Assembly (NCBI GenBank): GCA_029202845.1
Contig: CP119315.1
Coordinates: forward strand, 3,131,001 to 3,195,000
From: Candidatus Sphingomonas colombiensis
GTDB lineage: Bacteria > Pseudomonadota > Alphaproteobacteria > Sphingomonadales > Sphingomonadaceae
DNA length: 64,000 nucleotides
Reading direction: 5' to 3'
Program-made: the position numbers and the translations under genes
Shown: piece after piece, positions 1 to 8,731 of the stretch
How positions within the stretch are numbered: the first letter of the stretch is position 1
Layout: every line of letters begins with the position of its first letter
Notes under the pieces: generated by a model
Told to the model about the DNA's origin: nothing
The model's database searches: none
The model's input: only the letters and a program-made list of their open reading frames with translations

Positions 1-1655
1 ACGGCGATAAACTCGTCGCGCAGGCCCGGCTCGACAACCTCGATCTTTCGATCCTCAACGCATTCGTTCCTGATGTAGGGATCGGCGGTCAGGCGACTGG
101 TAGCCTCGATTTCACCCAGACAAGCCCGGCTGCTTTTCCCGAGGCCGACGCGAGGATGACAATCACCGGCTTCACGCGATCGAGCCTGGTTGCCGTATCG
201 GAGCCGGTCGACGTGGAGTTCATTGGACGATTGACCGGGGATGGCGGCGAGGCGCGCGCGCTGGTCAAGCGCGGCGCAACGACTGTTGGGCGGATGGTCG
301 CCAGCTTGCGGCCGCTTCCACCGGGCGACGGGTCATGGATGACGCGATTGTTGCAGGCGCCGTTGGGCGGCGGGATTCGCTACAACGGACCGGCTGGCGT
401 GCTGTTCAGTTTCGCAGGGCTAGCCAATCAGCATATTTCAGGGCCAATTGCGGTTGCTGCTGATTTCAGTGGTCGCCTTGCAGCGCCCCAACTGAACGGG
501 CTCGCCCGCGCCGACAGCCTCACTTACGAAAACGGGACCTATGGTACGCGGCTGACGCAGATGCAGGTACGCGCGCGGTTCACCGCGGATCGGCTCGAAC
601 TGGACTCATTGCAGGCACATGCGGGGGAGGGAACCGTAGAGGCCAAGGGCTTTGTGAGCCTGTCGGCCGAGCAGAATTACCCGATGAGCGTGACGGCTAC
701 GCTCGCCAACGCGAACCTTGCGAAATCGGATACGCTCGGCGCGACCGCCAGCGGCACCGTAACCGTTACCAACGGGCCGGACGGTGGGTTGATCAAGGGT
801 AATCTCACCATTCCCAACGCGCGTTATGAGATTGTTCGCGAAGGCGCGGCGGAAGTGCCCGAACTGACGGGCGTTCGCCGCAAACGCGACATTCGGGTCG
901 CCCGGCCAACCGATCGGCCGGCAGCCGCCGCGCCACCAGGGCTATTCAAACTCAACTTGCGTATTCGCGCGGATAATCAGTTGTTCGTATCGGGTATGGG
1001 GCTGGAGAGCGAATGGCAGATGGACTTGCGCGTCGGTGGGACATCAAAGGCTCCGGTGGTGAGCGGTGGTCTGGATTTGATCCGTGGCACCTATTCTTTC
1101 GCGGGCACCCGCTTCGACGTTACGCGCGGGCGCATTCGCTTCCGTGGCGGCGCGTTGACCGATCCCGATATCGATATTCAGGCGACGACCACGAAGGACA
1201 GCACGACCTTCAACATCAATATCGCCGGCACGGGGCAGAAACCGCAAATCACGTTCACCTCTACGCCGCAATTGCCACAGGACGAGGTATTGAGCCGGCT
1301 GTTGTTCGGCACCAATCCGGAAAACCTGTCGGCAACGGAAGCGATCCAGCTTGCCGCCGCGCTTAACTCGTTGCGTGGCTCGGGGGGCGGGATCAATCCA
1401 TTGGGCAAATTGCGCTCTGCGACCGGCTTTGATCGATTGCGCGTGCTAGGGGCGGATGAGGCTAGCGGACGGGGTACTGCGTTGGCGGCTGGCAAGTATC
1501 TGACGAACAACATCTATGTCGAAATTGTCACCGATGCGCGGGGATTTACCGCGACGCAGCTCACCATCGCGCTCACCAAATCGCTGAGCGTCCTGACACA
1601 AGCCGGTTCGTTCGGCGGGTCGAACGCGACGTTGCGTTACTCCAAGGATTACTGA
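1..1655 (+). CDS. tamB: TamB, translocation and assembly module C-terminal part (5' end outside window)
   Basis: The reading frame is already open at base 3, so the gene enters from the left and about 550 C-terminal residues are visible. The protein shows the repetitive beta-strand pattern of the DUF490/TamB family. The best-recognised part is the stretch RGTYSFAGTRFDVTRGRIRF followed by a segment rich in TFTSTPQLPQDEVLSRLLFG, and it ends in a beta-rich tail with a terminal tyrosine. TamB is an inner-membrane-anchored periplasmic beta-taco protein that works with the Omp85 protein TamA, and it is implicated in outer-membrane protein assembly and phospholipid transport. The start, the membrane anchor and any tamA upstream cannot be seen. 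Confidence 0.9.
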   Translation, partial: GDKLVAQARLDNLDLSILNAFVPDVGIGGQATGSLDFTQTSPAAFPEADARMTITGFTRSSLVAVSEPVDVEFIGRLTGDGGEARALVKRGATTVGRMVASLRPLPPGDGSWMTRLLQAPLGGGIRYNGPAGVLFSFAGLANQHISGPIAVAADFSGRLAAPQLNGLARADSLTYENGTYGTRLTQMQVRARFTADRLELDSLQAHAGEGTVEAKGFVSLSAEQNYPMSVTATLANANLAKSDTLGATASGTVTVTNGPDGGLIKGNLTIPNARYEIVREGAAEVPELTGVRRKRDIRVARPTDRPAAAAPPGLFKLNLRIRADNQLFVSGMGLESEWQMDLRVGGTSKAPVVSGGLDLIRGTYSFAGTRFDVTRGRIRFRGGALTDPDIDIQATTTKDSTTFNINIAGTGQKPQITFTSTPQLPQDEVLSRLLFGTNPENLSATEAIQLAAALNSLRGSGGGINPLGKLRSATGFDRLRVLGADEASGRGTALAAGKYLTNNIYVEIVTDARGFTATQLTIALTKSLSVLTQAGSFGGSNATLRYSKDY

Positions 1656-1724
1656 CAGTCGTGTAAACAGGTCTTCCCCAATCGAGCGGAATCGAATATT
1701 CGGTATTGTGAGAGAGGATCCTGC

Positions 1725-3203
1725 ATGACCGAGCATTTCGATGTGATCGTGGTGGGCGCCGGGCTATCCGGCATTGGTGCGGGGTATCACCTGCAAACGC
1801 GCTGTCCTGATCGCAGTTATGTAATTCTGGAAGGGCGAGATGCGATCGGCGGGACATGGGATCTGTTCCGCTATCCGGGGATTCGCTCGGATTCGGATAT
1901 GCACACGCTCGGTTACAACTTTCGCCCCTGGACGGCGGCAAAGGCTATCGCAGACGGCCCTTCGATACGAGAGTATGTTTCAGATACCGCACGAGACTAT
2001 GGCATTGATCGCCATATTCGCTTCGGCCATCGCGTGGTCGGCGCAGCCTGGTCCACAGCGGAAGCATGCTGGACCGTCGAATGCAGCGTGGGAGATGGCT
2101 CGACGCGTCAGCTGACCTGCAACTTTCTCTATATGTGCTCGGGTTATTATAATTACGCTGCGGGCCATGCTCCGGAATTTGCCGGGACGGGCGACTTCCA
2201 TGGGCAGATCGTTCATCCGCAATTCTGGCCGGAAAATCTGGATTATACTGGCAAAAAGGTGGTGGTGATCGGCAGCGGCGCAACCGCTGTGACGCTGGTG
2301 CCTGAAATGGCAAAGACGGCCTCGCATGTCACCATGTTGCAGCGCTCCCCCACCTATGTCGTGTCGCGCCCTGCGCAGGATCGGTTCGCCAATTCATTGC
2401 GACGTGCCCTGCCGCCCAAGGTTGCTTACGGCATTACGCGCTGGAAGAACGTGCTGCTGCAGATGTTCTTCTATCGTATGACGCGCAAACAGCCGGAAAA
2501 GGCGAAGGCCCGGCTCATACAGATGGTGCGGGATCAACTCGGGCCCGATTATGACGTGACGACGCATTTCACGCCGCGCTACAATCCATGGGACCAGCGG
2601 CTGTGCCTCGTTCCCGACGCAGATCTGTTCGACTCAATCAAGGCGGGCAGCGCGTCGGTCGAAACCGGGACGATCGAGACATTTACCGGGAACGGTATCA
2701 AATTGTCCTCCGGAAAGACTCTGGACGCGGATATCGTCGTCACTGCCACCGGGTTGCAGATGCAGTTGCTGAGCGGGGTTCCATTCACCGTCGATGGTAC
2801 GCTGATCGATCCGGCAAAGACGATTAATTACAAGGGCATGATGTATTCGGACGTGCCGAACCTCGCATCCTGCTTCGGTTACACCAACGCATCATGGACA
2901 TTAAAGGCGGATTTGACGTCGATGTATGTCTGCCGCCTGCTGGAAAAGATGCGCAAGAGCGGGATGCGGCAATGCACCCCCCGGATAGGTGAGGAACCGG
3001 TCGAGGAAGAGCCGTTTCTGACTTTTAGTTCGGGCTATGTTCAGCGCGCATTGGAGCATTTGCCGAAGCAGGGCAATCGCAAGCCCTGGAAAGTACATCA
3101 GAATTACGGGCTTGATGTGTTGGCGTTACGTTTCGGCTCACTGGATGACAGCATGGAATTTTCCAATCCTGCCGACGCCCGAACAAAAGCGGCCGCAGCC
3201 TGA
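1725..3203 (+). CDS. Flavin-containing monooxygenase, Baeyer-Villiger type
   Basis: The product is a 492-residue class B flavoprotein monooxygenase. It has an N-terminal FAD Rossmann motif GAGLSG (residues 11-16) and a second, NADPH-binding GSGATA (183-188). Between them lies an exact match to the Baeyer-Villiger fingerprint FxGxxxHxxxWP (FHGQIVHPQFWP, residues 158-169). The segment GGTWDLFRYPGIRSDSDMHT is also typical of the family. Such enzymes oxidise ketones to esters or lactones, or oxygenate heteroatoms, using NADPH and O2. The substrate cannot be read from sequence. It stands alone, 69 bases after tamB and before a long non-coding gap, so no pathway is suggested by its neighbours. Start chosen at ATG 1725. 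Confidence 0.9.
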   Translation: MTEHFDVIVVGAGLSGIGAGYHLQTRCPDRSYVILEGRDAIGGTWDLFRYPGIRSDSDMHTLGYNFRPWTAAKAIADGPSIREYVSDTARDYGIDRHIRFGHRVVGAAWSTAEACWTVECSVGDGSTRQLTCNFLYMCSGYYNYAAGHAPEFAGTGDFHGQIVHPQFWPENLDYTGKKVVVIGSGATAVTLVPEMAKTASHVTMLQRSPTYVVSRPAQDRFANSLRRALPPKVAYGITRWKNVLLQMFFYRMTRKQPEKAKARLIQMVRDQLGPDYDVTTHFTPRYNPWDQRLCLVPDADLFDSIKAGSASVETGTIETFTGNGIKLSSGKTLDADIVVTATGLQMQLLSGVPFTVDGTLIDPAKTINYKGMMYSDVPNLASCFGYTNASWTLKADLTSMYVCRLLEKMRKSGMRQCTPRIGEEPVEEEPFLTFSSGYVQRALEHLPKQGNRKPWKVHQNYGLDVLALRFGSLDDSMEFSNPADARTKAAAA

Positions 3204-3694
3204 GCGAGTGTTCTGTATTTTGCAGAGTGTCGGCCGAAAAATTGCGTCCCGACGGTCTGGCGCTGGTGCGCCTGTTCGGTGACGGCGGGCGATACAATTT
3301 GTAGTGCACGATCCCCGCGTTCAGAAAAAATTCTGACGACCGGATAGCGTCCGCATGCGCCTATCGGGATTGATCCTGGCAGCGCCGGTGCGCCGCGTGG
3401 AAAAGTGCGGACCAGTTTTTCGATAGAGCGCTGGGTATTTTCGGACTTGTCCCGCACCATTTAGCCGCGTTGGCTGGCCAAAATTGGCGCCAGTGCGCGC
3501 GCCCTTCATCTGGCCGCGTCATATGCAGCATGGGCGTAAGCCTCATCCCTATTTGTCTGGAAGGTAATCGGGCCGTCAATCGTATTGCCGGCGTTCGCCC
3601 CGTTAACCATTTCGTTCGCGAATCGGTTGTGCGGTCAATCTTAACCAAAAATTGGTGGCGAAAACTAGGATTATGACAGTGAAAAAGAAGTGCG

Positions 3695-3760
3695 AGTTCG
3701 GCCCGAACTTTTGATCTAGTCGGCAAAAATATGACGATTAATCAATGCGTTCGGGCCGAA
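3695..3760. repeat. Pair of related inverted repeats (TTCGG-N-CCGAA)
   Basis: AGTTCGGcCCGAACT at 3695-3709 is a 7-bp perfect inverted repeat around one central base. A second, shorter version TTCGGgCCGAA lies at 3750-3760. The two share the same half-site and their centres are about 53 bases apart, close to five helical turns. They flank the region upstream of the EAL gene and the 3' side of the small minus-strand ORF. They could be operator sites for a dimeric regulator. The first is followed by TTTT and might alternatively be a weak terminator. Confidence 0.4.
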
Positions 3761-3768
3761 TGCACCTG

Positions 3769-3822
3769 TTACCAGGGCTTGATGTCAGTGCCGTAAATAA
3801 GCGCAAGAATAAACGCGAGCAT
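3769..3822 (-). CDS. Possible 17-residue hydrophobic peptide
   Basis: Reading the minus strand, ATG at 3822-3820 opens a short frame encoding MLAFILALIYGTDIKPW and ending at TAA (3771-3769). A GGGAG Shine-Dalgarno-like stretch lies a few bases before the ATG, and the upstream leader can form a small hairpin (CGCAA/TTGCG, 3846-3859). The first ten residues are hydrophobic, followed by a polar tail. It could be a small membrane peptide, a leader peptide or chance. I do not recognise it as a known family, and the call rests only on the ribosome binding site and the intergenic position. Confidence 0.3.
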   Translation of the reverse strand: MLAFILALIYGTDIKPW

Positions 3823-3969
3823 GGCTTTCTCCCTTTATGGGCAACCGCAAGCAGTTGCGCTTAATACTTAATGGATCGTCAACCATTCGGCAATGGGGTG
3901 AAACGCGCGGCGCGCGGGCGTTCCGTTGATTAATAATATCTTCAGCCATTCCAGATACCGCAGTAGCCA

Positions 3970-5283
3970 ATGGTACAGCGCCGCTCAGACATGCTCCGCG
4001 AGGAGATCCAGTCGTCCGACATCGAACAGGCGGCCCCGGCGATTTCGGCCGCAAGCGGTTGGCGGCTGGTGGTCCTCGCGGAAGTGATCAACTTCGTTCC
4101 GTTACGGCGGCTGCTAGGCCGTGATGGCGCGGCGTCGCTGGTTCACGAAACCGCGCGCCGTTTGGCTGCGGCAGTTCCCGACAGCAAAGTCACGGTGATC
4201 GGGCAGGATCTGATCGAGTTGGAGGCGACCGTTGGCTCGCGAGCGGAATATGAGGCGCTCCTGCCACGCATGCGCGGCGCCAGTGCGACCGGGATAGAGG
4301 TCGGCGATTGCTCTTATACTGTCTCGTTGCTGCTCGGTGGCGCGATCGCGCGGGCGGACGAGTATGACGGCGTGACGCTGATCGAGCGCGCTGAGGCGGC
4401 ACTCGATCAGGCGCGGGGCGGGGCTGGTGATGGAGCTGTATCCAAATCGGGGCCGGTTAACAGCCCGCTCGCGGAGGAGCTGGAGCAAGCGATCGGCCGC
4501 GATGAACTGCTGATGCTTTATCAGCCGAAGTTCCACGTTCGGCGACAGAAGGTCACCTGCGCGGAGGCGCTGATCCGGTGGAGGCACCCCGAACGCGGGC
4601 TGATTCCTCCCATGGAATTCATTCCGGTCGCCGAGGAAGCCCATCTGATCGATCGTCTGACCCTGTGGACGATCCGGCGAGTGATCGAGGATCAGCGGCA
4701 GATGCGTGCTGCCGGGCATGATCTTCGGCTGTTCGTCAATATTTCGGGCCAGTTGCTCGCCGATTCCGCGTTCGTCCGGGAAGCATGCGCGCTCGTGGCT
4801 TCCAGCGGCGCGACGCTTGGCTTTGAAGTCACGGAAACGTCGGTGATCCGTGATCCGGTAAGTGCGATCGCCAATCTGCAGGTGTTCGCGGATATCGGTA
4901 TCAAGATCGCGATCGATGATTACGGCGCGGGTTTGTCGAGTCTCGCCTATCTGAAGCAATTGCCGGCGAGTGAGCTGAAAATCGACAAATTGTTCGTCAC
5001 CCAGCTTACCAGTTCAAATCGCGATCCGCTTATCGTCCGTTCGACGATCGACCTTGCACACGCGCTCGAAATGGAAGTCGTGGCGGAGGGTGTAGAAAGC
5101 CATGCGGCGCTGGCTTTGCTCACGGTGATGGGCTGCGACATGGTGCAGGGGTTCCTCATCAGTCGGCCGGTTTCCCCCGAAGCACTGGTGGTTTTCCTTG
5201 AGGACGAGACCTGGCAGCAGTCGGCGGGGCAGGAGAGCAGGGGCTCTTTCAACCGCTTGGCCGCGGCCTGGAAGCGCGGGTGA
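3970..5283 (+). CDS. EAL-domain protein, c-di-GMP phosphodiesterase with degenerate GGDEF
   Basis: The product has 437 residues and no membrane segment. Residues 30-150 look like a GGDEF fold without the signature: the place of GGDEF reads VIGQDLIEL. Residues 165-420 are an EAL domain with the catalytic motif intact (E199-A200-L201 in CAEALIRWRHP), a NIS segment, FEVTET, and IDDYGAGLSSLAYLKQLP with the paired metal-binding aspartates, then VVAEGVES. This predicts hydrolysis of cyclic di-GMP to pGpG. The stop codon overlaps the GTG start of the next gene by four bases (GTGA), so it is probably translationally coupled to the sensor kinase and may be its output or modulator. Confidence 0.88.
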   Translation: MVQRRSDMLREEIQSSDIEQAAPAISAASGWRLVVLAEVINFVPLRRLLGRDGAASLVHETARRLAAAVPDSKVTVIGQDLIELEATVGSRAEYEALLPRMRGASATGIEVGDCSYTVSLLLGGAIARADEYDGVTLIERAEAALDQARGGAGDGAVSKSGPVNSPLAEELEQAIGRDELLMLYQPKFHVRRQKVTCAEALIRWRHPERGLIPPMEFIPVAEEAHLIDRLTLWTIRRVIEDQRQMRAAGHDLRLFVNISGQLLADSAFVREACALVASSGATLGFEVTETSVIRDPVSAIANLQVFADIGIKIAIDDYGAGLSSLAYLKQLPASELKIDKLFVTQLTSSNRDPLIVRSTIDLAHALEMEVVAEGVESHAALALLTVMGCDMVQGFLISRPVSPEALVVFLEDETWQQSAGQESRGSFNRLAAAWKRG

Positions 5284-7676
5284 AAATATCGCGATTTGTC
5301 GCAGCGTTCGCGTTGCTCATCGCTGCGTCGGCGGACGGCGCCGGGCCCCAGGCGCGTAACCGATCAGATCATTTTGATGAGATGACGGCCAAGGTTAAGG
5401 CTCAGATGCTGGCTGACCCCGCCCGCGCGATTGGCGCTGGCCAAGAGGCGCTTGCTTATGCCCGCCAGCAGCATTCGGCGCACAATGCGGCGACGGCCCT
5501 TTGGCTCTTGGGAGAAGCCTATAGCCGGATCAACGAGCCGGTGCGCGCGAAGATGCTTCTCGCACAGGCGTTATCAATTGTGCAGACTGTGGAACCCAAT
5601 TCGGTATTGCACGCCGATATTCTCCTTTCCCAAGGAGGGATCCTTACTGCGACGGGGGACGTCGGCACGGCTCTTGTGGATTTGCAGAAATCGCATGAGA
5701 TGTTCGCCGAAAATAAGGAAACGCGCAGTCAGGCAAAAGCGCTTATCCTGATCGCGTTGCTATATTATGGCGGGAACGACAACAATACGGCATTGCGTTA
5801 TTTCGATCAGGCGCGTGAAATATATTCAAAAGATCAAGGGCTGACGCTGGCCATCTATAACGGCAAGGGGAATGCTTTAAAAGAGCTTGAACGATTCGCT
5901 GCCGCAGAGCAGCAATATGCGCAGGCGCTTCAGCTTGCCCGAGGCATGTCCAGCGACCTTCTTGTCGCGCAGGTGCTGAGCAATATCGCTCGGGTTCGAT
6001 TGATGCAGAAGGATCTGCTGCGCGCAGATCAGGCGATCGCGGAAGGACGGACGCTCACGCAGCGAGAAGCAGCCGCGCCTTACCGGCCATTGTTTCAGGT
6101 GCTTGGAGCCCAATCAGCGTTTCTGCATCATCGGTTGGAGGCCGCTCGCGTGCTGATCGATGCTCGCTTCCGTGGCGTCGACCTCGATCAGACGGAGCTT
6201 AGCGATCGGGACGGTCATGAAATTGCCTATCGCGTTTATAGCGCGCTGGGCGAGGATCGGCTCGCGCTCGACCATCTCGCCGCGCTCAAGCGGCTCGATG
6301 ATCGCGCGACGGAGCTGGCGCGCTCCAACAGCGCGGCGCTGGCCGGCGCGCGTTTCGATTTCGCCAATCAGGAATTGAGGATCGCCACGCTGAAAGCCAA
6401 CGATTTGCAGAAATCGGTGGCATTCGAACGCGACAAAGCGCGTACGCAGCGTTTCATATTCATCGGTGCGGGCGCCGCCACTGCACTGATCATTGCGATA
6501 CTCGCGTTCGGCATCGTTACACTCCGGCGCAGCCGCAATCGCTTGGCGGTCACCAACATCGCGCTCGGCAAGGCGCTGGCCGCGAAGACGGAGTTCCTGG
6601 CAACCACGAGCCACGAAATTCGCACGCCGTTGAACGGCATTCTGGGCATGACGCAGGTGATGCTGGCGGACAAGCAACTCGACAGTGCAACGCGCGGTCG
6701 CCTTTCGGTGGTCCATGGCGCGGGTGTAAACATGCGTGCGCTGGTCGATGACATTCTTGACGTCGCCAAGATGGAAACCGGGCGCATGACGATCGAGGAG
6801 GCGCCGTTCGACCTTTGCGCGACTGTCCGCGACGCCGCCGGAATGTGGGCGGAGCAGGCGCGTGAGAAGGGGCTTTCGTTCGACATCTCGCTCGACGAAG
6901 GCCCCGAATGGATTGTCGGCGACACGACCAGACTGCGTCAGATCGTCTTCAATTTGTTGTCAAATGCGGTGAAGTTCACCCATTCCGGTGGAATCACGAT
7001 CACCACCCGCGTCATCGGCAATCGTTGGACGCTATCGGTTGCGGATACCGGAATCGGTGTCGCGGCGAACAAGCATGAAGAGATTTTCGAAGCCTTCCGT
7101 CAGGCCGATGCGGGCACGACGCGGCAATATGGTGGCACGGGGCTCGGTCTCGCCATTTGCCGCAATCTGTCACGCGCGATGGGGGGCGATGTAGCCGTCC
7201 AAAGCGAACTCGATCACGGCGCCATCTTTATAATGAATCTTCCGCTGTGCGTGGCGGAGGCTCCCGCGGCGCCGATGGTAAACAGTGCTGAGGGTATCCT
7301 CGTGATCGATCGTAGCCCGATCACTCGTGCAATGTTCAAGACGCTGTTCGAGCCACGTGCCGGCTGCGTCGCATTTGCCGGATCGATCAGAGAGGCGCTG
7401 GAACTGCTAGCGGACGGCCCACCCGGCACGCTGCTGCTTGACGACGCGACGCTGCGGCTGGTGCCTGATCCCTACGCTGCGATTGCCGATATTCGCGCCG
7501 CCGCACCTGAGGCGAGATTCGCTATTCTCGGCCCTGTTTCTCTTCTCGAAGATCGCGAGGCGCTGGAACGCGCGGGCGTCGATCGCGTTATATCCAAGCC
7601 AATCGCTAAAGATGCTTTGTTAACCGAACTATTCGATGAACCGAGCGCGAGGCCGCTTGTGTCTGCAGCGGCATAG
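5280..7676 (+). CDS. Hybrid histidine kinase with periplasmic TPR sensor
   Basis: The product has 798 residues. An N-terminal signal-like segment (about 1-22) is followed by roughly 350 residues of TPR-type helical repeats, a coiled coil, and one transmembrane helix at about 398-420. The order suggests that the TPR part is periplasmic. Then come HisKA with phospho-acceptor H445 in ATTSHEIRTPL, and an HATPase_c domain with intact N box (NLLSNAVKFT), DTGIGV and GTGLGLAIC. A C-terminal receiver-like domain is degenerate: the first acidic pair is reduced to ID-R, although LLLDD and the SKP lysine remain. Start is GTG 5280, overlapping the EAL gene. A single-domain response regulator follows 53 bases downstream and is the obvious phosphotransfer partner. 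Confidence 0.88.
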   Translation: MKISRFVAAFALLIAASADGAGPQARNRSDHFDEMTAKVKAQMLADPARAIGAGQEALAYARQQHSAHNAATALWLLGEAYSRINEPVRAKMLLAQALSIVQTVEPNSVLHADILLSQGGILTATGDVGTALVDLQKSHEMFAENKETRSQAKALILIALLYYGGNDNNTALRYFDQAREIYSKDQGLTLAIYNGKGNALKELERFAAAEQQYAQALQLARGMSSDLLVAQVLSNIARVRLMQKDLLRADQAIAEGRTLTQREAAAPYRPLFQVLGAQSAFLHHRLEAARVLIDARFRGVDLDQTELSDRDGHEIAYRVYSALGEDRLALDHLAALKRLDDRATELARSNSAALAGARFDFANQELRIATLKANDLQKSVAFERDKARTQRFIFIGAGAATALIIAILAFGIVTLRRSRNRLAVTNIALGKALAAKTEFLATTSHEIRTPLNGILGMTQVMLADKQLDSATRGRLSVVHGAGVNMRALVDDILDVAKMETGRMTIEEAPFDLCATVRDAAGMWAEQAREKGLSFDISLDEGPEWIVGDTTRLRQIVFNLLSNAVKFTHSGGITITTRVIGNRWTLSVADTGIGVAANKHEEIFEAFRQADAGTTRQYGGTGLGLAICRNLSRAMGGDVAVQSELDHGAIFIMNLPLCVAEAPAAPMVNSAEGILVIDRSPITRAMFKTLFEPRAGCVAFAGSIREALELLADGPPGTLLLDDATLRLVPDPYAAIADIRAAAPEARFAILGPVSLLEDREALERAGVDRVISKPIAKDALLTELFDEPSARPLVSAAA

Positions 7677-7729
7677 CGCGATAAAGGTACGGAGATGAAA
7701 CGACCGCCGCGCGATCCGGGCTCACGGCC

Positions 7730-8116
7730 ATGAATGTCCTTTTTATTGAAGACGACCGGATGAACCGTAGAGTGGTCAACGACATGCTCGAGGTTGCGGG
7801 CGCGTCGATGATCGGTGCGGAAAGCGCCGAAGAGGGTCTCGAGATCCTTGATCAGTCCGATTTCGATATCCTGCTGGTTGATCTGCGGATGCCGGGAATG
7901 GACGGGATTTCAGCGATTAAGGCTATCAGAGCCCGCAACGACGCCAAGGCTCGCCTGCCCGTGATTGTGGTTACCGCAGATACCGCACCGGATCTTCGCG
8001 AACGCTGCCTCGCCGCGGGAGCAGACGACGTGATCTTCAAGCCCGTCGCGATGGACATATTGTTCGAGGCGATGGGTCGTGTGCTCGCCGCCGGCGACGA
8101 TGGGATGATCGGGTAA
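7730..8116 (+). CDS. Single-domain response regulator (CheY/DivK-like)
   Basis: The 128-residue product consists only of a receiver domain. The acidic pocket is E7-D8-D9, the phosphorylation site is D51 in LLVDLRMPGMDG, the conserved Thr/Ser position is T82 in VVTAD, and the lysine is K104 in VIFKPV. With no output domain it must act by protein contact or by phosphorelay. It lies directly behind the TPR hybrid kinase and is probably its partner. The sequence is DivK-like in length and style, but assignment as DivK itself is not supported because the neighbours differ. Confidence 0.9.
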   Translation: MNVLFIEDDRMNRRVVNDMLEVAGASMIGAESAEEGLEILDQSDFDILLVDLRMPGMDGISAIKAIRARNDAKARLPVIVVTADTAPDLRERCLAAGADDVIFKPVAMDILFEAMGRVLAAGDDGMIG

Positions 8117-8276
8117 GAATCGAGTCCTATTGGGGCGGCGGCTTAGAATGCCCGCACGCGGCGCGGCGCCCCGCAATTCCTCCCAAAGCCTGATTGCGAA
8201 CGATATGGCGCATTTGGTTGCGCGCGATCCTGCGCCTTTCTAGACCTTGTGCGTCAACTGGCGCGGGAGAAAGCAG

Positions 8277-8609
8277 ATGAGAGCCGCCATCTCGATATTC
8301 ATGGTCGGCCTGCTCGCGGCCTGTTCACAGGAACCGGAAAATATCGTTGCCAATGAAGCTGTAGCGACGGCGAATTTGCAGGACACGGCCGCGCTCGTCG
8401 CCAAGCTGCCACCCGGCCAGCAGCGTGGCGTATTCATGCGCGCGATCCGTGACGCCGGTCTGCCATGCCAGGACGTGACCGATATCACGCGTTTCCCGGA
8501 CGAGCATGGGAAGAGTAGCTGGCGCGCGGAGTGCAGCGATGGAAGCCAGCATCTGATCGAAATCGGCAAGGGCGGCATGGCCACGGTGATGAGCCGTCCG
8601 AACAACTGA
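8277..8609 (+). CDS. Small putative lipoprotein
   Basis: The product has 110 residues. The N-terminus MRAAISIFMVGLLAACS carries a lipobox (LAAC), so it is predicted to be lipid-anchored and exported. The mature part has two further cysteines (GLPCQD and AECSDG) that could form a disulfide, and no catalytic motif that I recognise. The start at ATG 8277 is preceded by GGGAGAAAG and gives a proper signal peptide; an upstream TTG at 8247 would add ten polar residues and is unlikely. Function unknown. Confidence 0.75.
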   Translation: MRAAISIFMVGLLAACSQEPENIVANEAVATANLQDTAALVAKLPPGQQRGVFMRAIRDAGLPCQDVTDITRFPDEHGKSSWRAECSDGSQHLIEIGKGGMATVMSRPNN

Positions 8610-8731
8610 TCGCGACCTTGCCAGTGTAGCCCGCAAACGGTAGATCGCCGCGCGTCCGTCGGATACCGGCGGCAACGCTGGCGTGCGACCCGGCGCTCAT
8701 TTTACCTTACGAACCGGCATTCGCACATATC

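Larger units (their letters stand above)
3204..3969. other. 766-base gap without a confident gene
   Basis: No reading frame here shows the codon bias or motifs of a normal gene; the 68-codon plus-strand frame at 3470-3676 looks random. Base composition is more AT-rich than the flanks from about 3590 on. It contains two TTAACCA-like boxes (3603-3610 and 3641-3648), resembling CtrA half-sites, but without the TTAA-N7-TTAA spacing. It also holds two related inverted repeats (3695-3709 and 3750-3760) and a 17-codon minus-strand ORF with a good ribosome binding site (3769-3822). It may carry the promoter of the EAL/histidine kinase unit that starts at 3970. Confidence 0.6.

Noticed and set aside
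3470..3676. A 68-codon plus-strand frame in the gap before the EAL gene
   Set aside because: No ribosome binding site, atypical codon use and no domain; consistent with a random open frame.
7730..8116. Response regulator as the cell-cycle regulator DivK
   Set aside because: Length and motifs are DivK-like, but it is encoded behind a hybrid kinase and lacks the pleD neighbour seen with DivK in related bacteria.
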